Source: JBOGOC01 sp050747525 (lineage in GTDB: Bacteria; Acidobacteriota; Polarisedimenticolia; JACPZX01; DASXTC01). From it: a DNA stretch of 27,952 bases. The translations under genes and the position numbers were made by a program. Shown one piece after another: positions 14,493-22,344 of this stretch. The stretch lies in assembly GCA_050747525.1 (NCBI GenBank), contig JBOGOC010000070.1, forward strand, positions 1 to 27,952, in the 5' to 3' direction. The first letter of the stretch is position 1, and each line of letters opens with the position of its first letter. The notes under the pieces were generated by a model. The model was given only the letters and a program-made list of their open reading frames with translations, was not told where the DNA came from and ran no database searches.

Positions 14493-15115
14493 TGGCGAGC
14501 CTCCATCGGCAAGTCGTCGTAAAGATGCTGTTTCCTGATGTAGTCCTCCACGGAGGCGGGGGTCAGACCCATGATGTCCTGGCCCGAGCGCACGCGTTCA
14601 CGCAGGCTGGTCGAGGAGACGTCGTCCGCGGGCTCGTCCATATACTCGATTGTGCCCGATCCGGGGGCCATCCGCGCCCTCACCCAGTCGGGGAGCCGGG
14701 CCTCCAGAGCGCCCGGGAGCGCCGGCCGGCGCGGGTACACCAGAATGCGCGCCATGTCGAGCAGCTCGCGGCACTCCCGCCAGGTCTCGATGTCGGCCAG
14801 GGAGTCGCTCCCCATGATGAGGGTCACGGCGTGCCCCTGGCCCGAGACGTGCCGGACCGTCTCGATGGTGTACGAAGGGGCATCCCGGGAGATTTCGTAG
14901 GCGCACACGCCCAGGCCCGGCCGGCCCGATGTGGCGAGCGCCGCCATGGCGAACCTGTGGAACGGCCCCGCAATGTCCGGGCGCTGCTTGTGCGGTGGGC
15001 GCCGCGCCGGCACGAAGTCGACTCGCTCCAGGCCTCGCCGGAGCGCCGCCTCGGCCACCTTCAGGTGCCCGCGATGCACGGGATCGAACGTTCCTCCCAG
15101 GAGACCCAGCTTCAT
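14489..15115 (-). CDS. nadD: Nicotinate-nucleotide adenylyltransferase
   Basis: A 208-residue enzyme that joins ATP and nicotinate mononucleotide to make deamido-NAD in NAD synthesis. It opens with LLGGTFDPVHRGHL, the nucleotidyltransferase (H/T)xGH motif. It also has PARRPPHKQ, the conserved IMGSDSLADIETW block and SSTSLRERV near the C-terminus, matching the ISSTxIR motif. ATG 15115 overlaps the obg stop as ATGA, and the 3' end overlaps rsfS. Confidence 0.95.
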   Translation of the reverse strand: MKLGLLGGTFDPVHRGHLKVAEAALRRGLERVDFVPARRPPHKQRPDIAGPFHRFAMAALATSGRPGLGVCAYEISRDAPSYTIETVRHVSGQGHAVTLIMGSDSLADIETWRECRELLDMARILVYPRRPALPGALEARLPDWVRARMAPGSGTIEYMDEPADDVSSTSLRERVRSGQDIMGLTPASVEDYIRKQHLYDDLPMEARQ

Positions 15116-16146
15116 GGCCCCCCGCCAAGCCGCACCTCGCGCGGTATCTCGCGGAGCCGCCGGGACACCTCGCGCAGCAGCTCGGGGAGCCCGCGTCCCG
15201 AGACCGCCGAGATGGCCAGGAAGGGGAGTCCGCTCTCGGCCGCGTGGCGGCGCAGCTCCTCGAGGGAGCCGGTGGCGTCTTCGGGATCCGTATCCATCTT
15301 GGTCCCCACCACGATCTGGGGCCTTCCGGCCAGATCCCCCGGCGCGGACCGCAGCTCGTTCTGGATGATGTCGAAACGGTGCGCGGGCGACCCGTCGGCC
15401 ATGGGGCTCAGCTCGACCAGGTGGAGCAGCAGGCGCGTGCGCTCGACGTGGCGCAGGAACCGCATTCCCAGGCCGGCCCCCTGCGACGCCCCCTCGATGA
15501 GGCCCGGGATGTCCGCCATGATGAAGGAGAACGTCTCGTCCACGGTCACGTGCCCGAGGTGAGGCGTCAACGTGGTGAACGGATAGTCGGCGATCTTGGG
15601 ATGGGCGCTCGACAGCCGCGACAGCAGGGTGGACTTGCCTGCGTTGGGAAAGCCCACCAGCCCGACGTCGGCCAGCAGCTTCAGCTCCAGCATGAGCCAT
15701 CGTTGCTCGGCCTCTTCTCCCGGATCGTGGCGCCGCGGAGCCTGGTTGGTGGAGGTGGCGAAGCGAGCGTTGCCCCGCCCGCCGCGCCCGCCCTTGGCCG
15801 CCACGAACCGCTCTCCCGCCTCGCGAAGGTCGGCAAGCACCTGTGTTCCCGTCTCGTCCAACACCACGGTCCCCGGCGGCACCGGAATGATGAGGTCGTC
15901 GCCGTTACGCCCGTGACAGTTCGAGCCCATGCCGTGCTGGCCCCTGCGGGCCGAGAACTGCCTGCGGAAACGGAACGCCACGAGCGTCGACAGGTCGGCA
16001 TCGGCCTCCAGGATGATCGACCCGCCGTCGCCCCCGTCACCCCCGTCGGGCCCGCCCCGCGGGACGTACTTCTCCCTGCGGAAGGAAACACAACCATTGC
16101 CGCCGTTGCCGCCGGCGGCCAGTATGCGGGCGGAGTCCACGAACAT
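15112..16146 (-). CDS. obg: Obg/CgtA GTPase
   Basis: A 344-residue essential GTPase for 50S assembly and growth control. The glycine-rich Obg fold (1-158) contains GGNGGNGCVSFRREK and GGPDGGDGGDGGS. The G domain has GFPNAGKST (P loop), DYPFTT (switch I), DIPGLIEGAS (G3) and ISAVSGRG (G5). G4 reads TKMD rather than the usual NKxD. The protein ends soon after the G domain, so the optional C-terminal OCT domain is absent. ATG 16146 (MFVDSARI) is the family start; an in-frame start at 16191 adds a non-conserved leader. It follows rpmA, with a 98-base gap. Confidence 0.95.
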   Translation of the reverse strand: MFVDSARILAAGGNGGNGCVSFRREKYVPRGGPDGGDGGDGGSIILEADADLSTLVAFRFRRQFSARRGQHGMGSNCHGRNGDDLIIPVPPGTVVLDETGTQVLADLREAGERFVAAKGGRGGRGNARFATSTNQAPRRHDPGEEAEQRWLMLELKLLADVGLVGFPNAGKSTLLSRLSSAHPKIADYPFTTLTPHLGHVTVDETFSFIMADIPGLIEGASQGAGLGMRFLRHVERTRLLLHLVELSPMADGSPAHRFDIIQNELRSAPGDLAGRPQIVVGTKMDTDPEDATGSLEELRRHAAESGLPFLAISAVSGRGLPELLREVSRRLREIPREVRLGGGP

Positions 16147-16244
16147 GTTGGGGCGCTCTGGAGGATGAAGGAGAGGCCGATGGCCTCCCACAAGGTCCGC
16201 GTCTACCGCGGGAAGGACGGAAACGACGAGGGATGACGTTTCGT

Positions 16245-16502
16245 TCAGCTCCGGGGAAGAACGCTCACGAACCGCCCCATGCTGCCCTTGTCATCGAACC
16301 GCACAATTCCGGTCACCTTGGCGAACAGGGTGTCATCCTTGCCACGCCCCACGTTGAGGCCCGGTTTGAGGGGTGTCCCCCGCTGTCGAACGAGGATGGA
16401 GCCGCCCGTCACGAGCTGACCGCTGAATCGCTTCACGCCCAGCCGTTGAGCGTTGCTGTCCCGGCCATTGCGGGAGCTGCCTCCGGCTTTCTTGTGAGCC
16501 AT
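16245..16502 (-). CDS. rpmA: 50S ribosomal protein L27
   Basis: Full-length at 85 residues. It begins MAHKKAGGSSRNGRDS, the conserved N-terminal tail that reaches the peptidyl transferase centre, and includes GQLVTGGSILVRQRGT. No extra N-terminal processing peptide is present. It lies 13 bases downstream of rplU, the usual rplU-rpmA-obg order. Confidence 0.97.
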   Translation of the reverse strand: MAHKKAGGSSRNGRDSNAQRLGVKRFSGQLVTGGSILVRQRGTPLKPGLNVGRGKDDTLFAKVTGIVRFDDKGSMGRFVSVLPRS

Positions 16503-16515
16503 CTGACTCTCCTGT

Positions 16516-16842
16516 CTAGCCGCCCGCCTGGATGGAGTCGATCCGCAGGGTGGTGTACTGCTGCCGATGCCCGTTGGTGCGGCGGTACTGCTTGCGGCGC
16601 TTCTTCTTGAAGATGAGGACCTTCTTGCCCTTGATCTGCCCGAGGACCGTCGCCTGCACGACGGCCCCTTCGACCACGGGGGAGCCGACCACGAGCCCTT
16701 TGGCCGTCTTGAGCATCAGCACGCGCTTGAGCGCGAGCGAGGCCCCTGCTTCCAGGTTCTGGTCGAGGCGGTTGACCCGGATCGTGTCTCCCGGGCTGAC
16801 TCGCTCCTGGCCGCCGGCGATCTCGATGACCGCGTAATCCAT
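16516..16842 (-). CDS. rplU: 50S ribosomal protein L21
   Basis: A 108-residue protein. Family features are the start DYAVIEIAGGQERVSPGD, the middle KVLIFKKKRRKQYRRTNGHRQ (the 23S-binding basic block) and the end TTLRIDSI. Compared with the usual GGKQxRV loop this copy reads AGGQERV, losing the conserved Lys. GGAGGAG about 8 bases upstream supports ATG 16842 over the longer start at 16887. A promoter is seen at 16888-16916. Confidence 0.95.
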   Translation of the reverse strand: MDYAVIEIAGGQERVSPGDTIRVNRLDQNLEAGASLALKRVLMLKTAKGLVVGSPVVEGAVVQATVLGQIKGKKVLIFKKKRRKQYRRTNGHRQQYTTLRIDSIQAGG

Positions 16843-16887
16843 GGGTGTGCTCCTCCGGAACGTCCCTGGCTTGTCCGAGAACCGCAC

Positions 16888-16916
16888 ATGCTAGCACCAG
16901 GGGTCGGGAGCGTCAA
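16888..16916 (-). promoter_or_regulatory. Sigma70-type promoter for rplU-rpmA-obg
   Basis: Minus-strand TTGACG (16911-16916), 17-base spacer, TAGCAT (16888-16893). The start site would fall near 16881, about 40 bases before rplU. It sits in the only gap between mglA and rplU. Confidence 0.7.
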
Positions 16917-16930
16917 CGGAAGGGGAAGCC

Positions 16931-17518
16931 TTACGACGCCTTCTTCAGCTGGATGAGCACCTGCCGCGCGGCCGCCTTGAGGGTCTCGAACACGCCGGTC
17001 CCTTTCGGGGCCACCGCCTCGTGGAACTCCTCGTTGCGCCGTCGCAGCTTCCTGAGCATCACGTCGACCGGGACGGCGTCCGGCATGTCCCGCTTGTTGA
17101 GCTGCAGGATGTAGGGGATGGTGCGCAGGTCGAGCCCCTGGAACTTGAGGTTGTCCGCGAGGTTGTGCAGCGACTCGACGTTGGCGTCCATGCGCGCAGG
17201 CTGGGAGTCGGCCACGAAGATGACTCCGTCCGCGCCCTTCAGGATGAGCTTGCGGGAGGCGTCGTAGAAGACCTGCCCGGGGACGGTGTACAGGTGAAAA
17301 CGGGTCTTGAAGCCGCGGATGGTCCCCAGCTCGAGCGGAAGGAAGTCGAAGAACAGGGTCCTCTCCGTCTCGGTGGCCAGGGAGATCAGCTTCCCTTTGG
17401 CGTTGGGGTTCACCTTCTCGTAGATCCACTGCAGGTTGGTCGTCTTGCCGCACAGGCCCGGGCCGTAGTAGACGATCTTGCAGTTGATCTCCCGGGAGGC
17501 GTAGTTGATGAACGTCAT
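16931..17518 (-). CDS. mglA: MglA-family small Ras-like GTPase
   Basis: A 195-residue cytoplasmic GTPase. The P loop is GPGLCGKTT, and the MglA-specific switch/G3 region is LYTVPGQVFYDASRKLIL, with Pro in place of Asp before GQ as in MglA. G4 is NKRD. In Myxococcus MglA sets the leading pole for gliding and pilus motility; in other phyla it is used for polarity or envelope work. It is preceded by its GAP partner MglB with a 1-base overlap (TGATG), so the pair is coupled. No motility genes are in view. Confidence 0.93.
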   Translation of the reverse strand: MTFINYASREINCKIVYYGPGLCGKTTNLQWIYEKVNPNAKGKLISLATETERTLFFDFLPLELGTIRGFKTRFHLYTVPGQVFYDASRKLILKGADGVIFVADSQPARMDANVESLHNLADNLKFQGLDLRTIPYILQLNKRDMPDAVPVDVMLRKLRRRNEEFHEAVAPKGTGVFETLKAAARQVLIQLKKAS

Positions 17519-18009
17519 CAGGCGAACAGGCTGTCGATGTCGTCGTCGGTGATCTCGGCGAAGGGAGAAGGCGCACCGCTTCCCTGAGCGTCGGCCTGAC
17601 GGCGATCCACGATCTGGAACACTTCCACGAGATCGGCGGAGGCTCGCCGCACGCGCAGCCTCACCAGCCCCAGCGACGACCTCTCATCGAAAAGCACCAG
17701 CAGGATGACGCGGTCGTTGACCAGCGAGATGTGGAGATTGTCCTTTTCTCCCTCGTGAACGAGCGCCGTGAACTCCTTCTCTCCGATCAGCTTGGCGATG
17801 GCGTCGGTGGAGGCGACGTTGCCCGCGGTCAGCGAGGCGAGCGAGGTGACGTCGATCTGGTCGAGACGTTCACCCTCGGCGGCCAGCTGCTGTCCATTGC
17901 GATCGATGAGAAAGGTGGCCCTGGCGCTCGAGTCCGCTCGCAGCCGCGCGAGGATGGCGTTGATCTCGCTCAGCTGTTCTGCGTAAAGCACCGTTTCCGA
18001 CAGGGGCAT
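17518..18009 (-). CDS. mglB: MglB, roadblock/LC7-domain GTPase-activating partner
   Basis: A 163-residue protein with a central roadblock/LC7 fold (about residues 10-125), e.g. ATFLIDRNGQQLAAEG, DVTSLASLTAGNVAST and ISLVNDRVILLVLFD. In characterised pairs MglB dimers switch MglA to the GDP form. The C-terminal ~35 residues are acidic and probably flexible (DITDDDIDSLFA-like end). GGGAGG precedes ATG 18009, and a promoter lies at 18046-18073. Confidence 0.88.
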   Translation of the reverse strand: MPLSETVLYAEQLSEINAILARLRADSSARATFLIDRNGQQLAAEGERLDQIDVTSLASLTAGNVASTDAIAKLIGEKEFTALVHEGEKDNLHISLVNDRVILLVLFDERSSLGLVRLRVRRASADLVEVFQIVDRRQADAQGSGAPSPFAEITDDDIDSLFA

Positions 18010-18045
18010 GCGTGCCCTCCCAGGATGACCCCAGAACGGAGGCCA

Positions 18046-18073
18046 AATATATGTGGGGGGCGGAAAAGGGCAA
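18046..18073 (-). promoter_or_regulatory. Sigma70-type promoter for mglBA
   Basis: Minus-strand TTGCCC (18068-18073), 16-base spacer, TATATT (18046-18051, five of six consensus bases). The start site would fall near 18039, about 30 bases before the mglB ATG. Confidence 0.65.
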
Positions 18074-18148
18074 CCGGCACGACAAAGAGACCCTGCCGGC
18101 GCGGATCTGCGGGAGGCTCGTGAAACCCCGTGCTGCCGGGGGCGAATC

Positions 18149-18167
18149 AGCCGCCTGAAGGGCGGCT
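18149..18167 (-). terminator. Hairpin at the end of recR
   Basis: AGCCGCC/GGCGGCT forms a 7-bp stem with a 5-base loop that overlaps the recR stop codon. No T tract follows, so it could be a terminator of the rho-dependent kind, an mRNA end-stabiliser, or chance. Confidence 0.3.
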
Positions 18168-18759
18168 AGACGGCGCGGCGCCCTTCCAGGGCGTGCGCGA
18201 TGGTGATGTCGTCCGCGTAGTCCAGCTCGGATCCCACCGGAAGCCCCATGCCGATCCGGGTGACCGCGACGCCCGCCGGGTGCAGCAGGCGCGACAGGTA
18301 GACCGAGGTGGCCTCCCCATCCGCCGTGGGGTTGGTGGCCAGGATCACCTCCCGCACCCCTTCCAGCCTGCGCATCAGCTCGGGCACCTTGAGGTGCTCG
18401 GGGCCGATGCCGTGCATGGGCGAGATGGCGCCGTGCAGCACGTGATACAGACCGCTGTACTTGCCGGTCTTCTCGATGGCCATCACGTTGCCGGCCTCCT
18501 CCACCACGCACACCAACGTCCGGTCGCGCGAGGGGTCGGCGCACAGGGCGCACGGGTCGCGGTCGGTGATGTTGCAGCACGCCGAGCAGAGGGTGACGCT
18601 GTCCTTGACGTCGAGCAGGGCGTCGGCGAGAGCCTTCACATCCTCGCGAGAGACCTTCAGCACGTGGAACGCCAGCCTCTGGGCGCTCTTGGACCCGATG
18701 CCGGGGAGCTTCTGGAGCGCTTCCACCAGACGGGCCAGCGGCTCGGCCATCGTCTTCAA
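18166..18759 (-). CDS. recR: Recombination protein RecR
   Basis: A 197-residue member of the RecFOR gap-repair pathway; rings of RecR with RecO load RecA. It has a helix-hairpin-helix LPGIGSKSAQRLAFH, a C4 zinc finger CSACCNITDRDPCALC, and a Toprim domain with VVEEAGNVMAIEK and ILATNPTADGEATSVYL. TTG 18759 has GGGGAG 8 bases upstream and is a credible start; ATG 18750 is the alternative and changes only three residues. It follows ybaB by 25 bases in the conserved dnaX-ybaB-recR order. Confidence 0.96.
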   Translation of the reverse strand: MKTMAEPLARLVEALQKLPGIGSKSAQRLAFHVLKVSREDVKALADALLDVKDSVTLCSACCNITDRDPCALCADPSRDRTLVCVVEEAGNVMAIEKTGKYSGLYHVLHGAISPMHGIGPEHLKVPELMRRLEGVREVILATNPTADGEATSVYLSRLLHPAGVAVTRIGMGLPVGSELDYADDITIAHALEGRRAV

Positions 18760-18784
18760 CGGAAGCTCTCCCCGGGCGGTGCGC

Positions 18785-19087
18785 TCATCCGATGGGAGGC
18801 GTGAAGCCGGGAGGCATCATGCCGCCGAGCTGCTGGCCCAGCTCTTCGTCCACGCGGCGGATGGCCTCGTTGAAGGCCGCCTTCACGAGGTCCTCCAGCA
18901 TCTCGACGTCCTCGGGGTCGACCGCCTCCTTCTTGATGGTCAGGCCCACGAGCTGCTTCTTCCCGTTCATCACCACGGTGATCGCGCCGCCGCCCGAGGT
19001 GGCCTCGACCTCCAGCTCCTCCATCTCCTTGGCGATGCGCTCCTGCATCTCCTGGGCCTGCTTCATGAGCTTGTTGATGTTCACCAT
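18785..19087 (-). CDS. ybaB: YbaB/EbfC-family nucleoid-associated protein
   Basis: A 100-residue small DNA-binding protein. Typical opening NINKLMKQAQEMQERIAKEMEELE, then GGGAITVVMNGKKQLVGLTI and a long helix ending in a Gly/Pro/Met-rich tail. It starts 3 bases after the dnaX stop, so the genes are coupled. The ribosome site is in the last dnaX codons (GAGGGGCG). Confidence 0.95.
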   Translation of the reverse strand: MVNINKLMKQAQEMQERIAKEMEELEVEATSGGGAITVVMNGKKQLVGLTIKKEAVDPEDVEMLEDLVKAAFNEAIRRVDEELGQQLGGMMPPGFTPPIG

Positions 19088-19090
19088 CGG

Positions 19091-20857
19091 TCAACGCCCC
19101 TCCCGGATGTCGACGATCTGTCCCTTGAACAAGTCCATGACCGCACGCACGGCCGGCTCCTTCATCGCTTCGTCCAGCAGCTTCTCGCGCCGCCGCGAGA
19201 CGTCGTTGCCGGGCGACGGCTCGGCGGCGATCTGCGTCAGGTCGTCGCTGGGGGGCGCCTCGACCTCCACGCGGACCGAGGCGGAGCGCCCGAGCACGCG
19301 GGACGCCTCCTCGCGGATGAGGGTGAGCGTCTCCGCCGATTCGAGAGCCGTCTTCACGAAGATCTGCTTGCGCTGGATCCCCACCACCAGCGCGTCTGCC
19401 TCGAACCGGATGCTCGAAGCCTGGCGCAGGAAGGTGGCCACCGACATGCGGCGCTCTCCGACCAGCTCGACCACGCGCCGCGCCTGGACCGACCACTCCT
19501 CGCCGGCAACGGCCGCGGCATCGGCCGCTCTCGCGGGAGCCGCCTGCACATCGGGAGCCGGGGCCGGGGCCGAGGGGGCCGCCGCCGGCGCAGTCTCGTG
19601 ACTCGAGCCGTTGGCCTCGGGCTCGGCGCGGCGGGAAGGCCCGGACGGACGAGACGACCTCTCCGGGCCTGCGGGTGGCGTGCGGCCCGCCGGGCCGGAC
19701 TGGGGCGCTCCGCCCTGGAGCCGCTTCAGCAGGTCCTCGATGGGGGTCAGGTCGGCCATGCGGATCATGCGCAGCGCAGAGGTCTCCAGCAGGAACCTGG
19801 GATGCTCCTCGCGCCGCATCCGGTCGGCCAGATCCAGCAGGGCCTGCGTGACGCGCAGCAGCGCGTCGGGCGTGAAGAGCTGCGCCAGCGCCGCGCTGGC
19901 CTCGGCCTCCTGCTCGCTCAGGCCCAGCCCGCGCGCCGCCTCGGGCCCCGCCGTGCGCCACACCAGGGCGTCGCGGCCCAGCATCAGGGCTTCACGGGCG
20001 ACGTGCGTCAGGTCGGCTCCCGCCTCCGACAGGCGCTCGACCACCAGCAGCGCGCCCGGGGCGTCCTGGCGGCCGATGGCCTCGAGCAGCTCGCGCACCA
20101 TCCCGCGATCGATCAGCCCCAGCGCCGCGCGCACCCCCTCGGGCGTCACCTTCCCGCCCGTGAACGCGATCACCTGATCCAGAAGACTGAGCGCGTCGCG
20201 CACCGACCCGGCCGCCAGCGTGGCTATCGATTCGAGCGCCTCGTCTTCCGCCTGGATCTTCTCCGCCTTCGCGATGCGCGACAGAGCCCCCTGGATCTCC
20301 TGCCGGCCCACGCGGCGGCAGGCCAGGTGCAGGCAGCGGGAGAGGATCGTCTCGGGGACCTCCTGCGGCTCCGTGGTGGCGAACAGGAACAGGGTGCGGG
20401 GCGGCGGCTCTTCGAGGATCTTCAGCAGCGCGTTGAAGGCCGTCTCGGACAGCATGTGGACTTCGTCGATCAGGAAGATCTTGTGCCGATCGCGTGCCGG
20501 CGCGTAGCGGGCCGCCTCGCGCAGCGGGTCGACGTCCTCCACCTTGCGGTTGGAGGCGCCGTCGATCTCGATGACGTCCATCGAAGAGCCCGCGGCGATC
20601 TCCCGGCAGGGATCGCAGGCGCCGCAGGGCTCCGTGGTGGGCCCCATCACACAGTTCAGCGCGCGCGCGAACAGGCGGGCGAGCGTGGTCTTGCCGACGC
20701 CGCGGGTGCCCGAGAAGAGGTAGGCATGATGCAGCCGCCCCTGGGTGATGGCGTTGCGCAGCGTGGAGACCACGCCGGGCTGGCCCACCACGTCGTCGAA
20801 GGCGCGCGGGCGATACTTGCGTGCAAGGACCTGGTACTTCGATGGCTCGGAGGCCAT
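19091..20857 (-). CDS. dnaX: DNA polymerase III subunit gamma/tau
   Basis: A 588-residue clamp-loader ATPase. It shows YQVLARKYRPRAFDDVVGQ, Walker A GTRGVGKT (50-57), the zinc module C69, C78, C81 and C84, DEVH (131-134) and the sensor/arginine-finger SRC (173-175). After the AAA+ and collar domains (to about 370) comes a Pro/Ala/Ser-rich linker and a C-terminal tau-like domain. I see no obvious slippery A-rich frameshift site for making gamma. I prefer ATG 20857 (MASEPSKYQV) with AAGGTG upstream; a start at 20911 adds an unrelated leader. Confidence 0.95.
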   Translation of the reverse strand: MASEPSKYQVLARKYRPRAFDDVVGQPGVVSTLRNAITQGRLHHAYLFSGTRGVGKTTLARLFARALNCVMGPTTEPCGACDPCREIAAGSSMDVIEIDGASNRKVEDVDPLREAARYAPARDRHKIFLIDEVHMLSETAFNALLKILEEPPPRTLFLFATTEPQEVPETILSRCLHLACRRVGRQEIQGALSRIAKAEKIQAEDEALESIATLAAGSVRDALSLLDQVIAFTGGKVTPEGVRAALGLIDRGMVRELLEAIGRQDAPGALLVVERLSEAGADLTHVAREALMLGRDALVWRTAGPEAARGLGLSEQEAEASAALAQLFTPDALLRVTQALLDLADRMRREEHPRFLLETSALRMIRMADLTPIEDLLKRLQGGAPQSGPAGRTPPAGPERSSRPSGPSRRAEPEANGSSHETAPAAAPSAPAPAPDVQAAPARAADAAAVAGEEWSVQARRVVELVGERRMSVATFLRQASSIRFEADALVVGIQRKQIFVKTALESAETLTLIREEASRVLGRSASVRVEVEAPPSDDLTQIAAEPSPGNDVSRRREKLLDEAMKEPAVRAVMDLFKGQIVDIREGR

Positions 20858-20943
20858 GGAGATCACCTTGGAAGGTGGAGCGCCGTGCGGGAGTGGCCGT
20901 GCACCCTCCATTGAGGCGCGCCTTGCACCATCCGCCCGGCGGT

Positions 20944-21045
20944 AGGACCCAAGGTGACCCGTGGCACCTACGGATGACCGCTTACCGCTGCTCCCTTCCG
21001 GGCCTGACGGGGTTCACGGGTCCGTAGTGCACGAGGCTCGAGTCC
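20944..21045 (-). ncRNA. ffs: Signal recognition particle RNA (4.5S type)
   Basis: On the minus strand the apical domain reads GTCAGGCCCGGAAGG then GAGCAGCGGTAAGC, the diagnostic bacterial SRP loop with GGAAG tetraloop-like cap and Ffh-binding internal loops. Flanking arms CTACGGA and TCCGTAG pair, and outer arms GGACTC and GGGTCC can pair, which sets the approximate ends. It lies between dnaX and the redoxin gene. Exact ends are estimates. Confidence 0.88.
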
Positions 21046-21235
21046 GTATCTCCGCCGCGCGGCCAGCGCATCCGCTTCCCCGCTGAGAGGGAATTCAGCC
21101 CTGCTATAGCGGATTGCAGGTGACAGGGCACCGCTAGCTCCCCGCCTAGCACGACCAATACCGGAACGTCACGAGAATAGCCCGGCTTCGCCCGAACGGT
21201 CAACACATCCTGGTGCAGCGCGCTCGCGGCCACCC

Positions 21236-21241
21236 TATAAT
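21236..21241 (+). promoter_or_regulatory. Consensus -10 box just upstream of the redoxin gene
   Basis: TATAAT, a perfect -10, ends 11 bases before ATG 21253. Transcription would start near 21248, leaving a leader of only about 5 bases. No good -35 is seen at 16-19 bases upstream. Confidence 0.5.
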
Positions 21242-21252
21242 CGGGTCCCATC

Positions 21253-22344
21253 ATGGTCATCGAAGGAGAACAGATCATCAGGCGGCGCCGGCGGGCTCCT
21301 GGGGCTGCGGCAGCCACTCTCGCGGCCGCCGTCCTGTGCGCCTTCGGTCTCTACGCGGCCGACACCGCGCGCCCGCAGGCGGGGGCGCCCGGAGCGGTGG
21401 TCCCCGCGATGACGGTGAGCGTGCTGCGCCCCGGGGCCGCCGACCCCGCCCCGCTGGACCTGGGCACCATCCTCGGCAAGCGCCCCGTCCTGATCTGCTA
21501 CTTCGTCCCGGGCGAGCCGCTGGGAGAAGAGCAGCTCCGGCTCGTCCAGGTGCAGGCGGGCGGGGCATGGTCGGGAAAGGTGGAGGTGCTGGCCGCCATG
21601 CGTTTCGGGGCGGCGGGCGGCGGCGAGGTCGCCCAGCGTCTCTTCAAGGCCGGGCTCAAGTTCCCGATCGTGCTGGACGAGAGCTTCGCCCTGGGAGCCG
21701 CCCTCAAGGCCACCACAAGTCCCAGCCTGAGCCTCGTGGATGGGGCCGGGACGCTCCGGATCGCCGACGCGCGCAGTCTGAGGCAGAAGGTCACGCCGGA
21801 GATGCAGCTTTCCCAGGCGATTGACGCGGCGGCGCGCGGCGCCGCGGTGCCCACCGTCCCGAAGCTGCCGACGTACTATCCGGCCAACGAGCTGATAGGA
21901 GAGCGCTATCCGGATTTCGATCTCCCCCAGCTCGGGACCGGCTCGCGCCTCAAGCTGTCACAGCGCTTCGGGAAGAAGATCGTCGCCCTGTACTTCTGGC
22001 ACCCGGACTGCAAGAAGTGCAAGACGCTGATGCCCGGCGTGGTGACGGGGTACGAGACGTACAAGTCCTTGATCGATCTCGTGTCGGTCGTGGCCCTGAA
22101 GAACGGCGATGAAGCGCGCAACGCAGCCGACGCCATCGCCGCCCACAAGATGACCTTTCCGGTGGTCGAAGACGACGACCGGCGCGTCAGCCGGCTCTAC
22201 AAGGTGGTGTCGACGCCCACCATGATCTTCATCCGTCCCGATGGGAAGGTGGACTCGGTCTATACGAGCGGGGACGTGAACTACCTGCCGGTCTTCGCGG
22301 CGAAGGTGAAGTCGATCCTTCGAGCGACCTCGCCTCCGTCATGA
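21253..22344 (+). CDS. Exported tandem redoxin-domain protein (TlpA/peroxiredoxin-like)
   Basis: A 363-residue protein. An Arg-rich n-region (RRRRR) and hydrophobic core (about 17-35) form a signal or anchor. Domain 1 (~55-190) has a redoxin-like fold (LICYFVPGEPLGEEQL, FPIVLDESFALGAAL, TTSPSLSLVD) but no CxxC. Domain 2 (~215-358) has ALYFWHPDCKKCKTL with C253 and C256, FPVVEDDD and a cis-Pro STPTMIFI. So one domain is likely a working thiol-disulfide module and the other structural or binding. No ribosome site precedes the ATG; a near-leaderless mRNA is possible. It neighbours two Sec-containing DsbA-like genes. Confidence 0.8.
   Translation: MVIEGEQIIRRRRRAPGAAAATLAAAVLCAFGLYAADTARPQAGAPGAVVPAMTVSVLRPGAADPAPLDLGTILGKRPVLICYFVPGEPLGEEQLRLVQVQAGGAWSGKVEVLAAMRFGAAGGGEVAQRLFKAGLKFPIVLDESFALGAALKATTSPSLSLVDGAGTLRIADARSLRQKVTPEMQLSQAIDAAARGAAVPTVPKLPTYYPANELIGERYPDFDLPQLGTGSRLKLSQRFGKKIVALYFWHPDCKKCKTLMPGVVTGYETYKSLIDLVSVVALKNGDEARNAADAIAAHKMTFPVVEDDDRRVSRLYKVVSTPTMIFIRPDGKVDSVYTSGDVNYLPVFAAKVKSILRATSPPS

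Noticed and set aside
19091..20857. Programmed frameshift in dnaX for gamma production
   Set aside because: No A-rich slippery heptamer with a downstream hairpin was found in the linker region.
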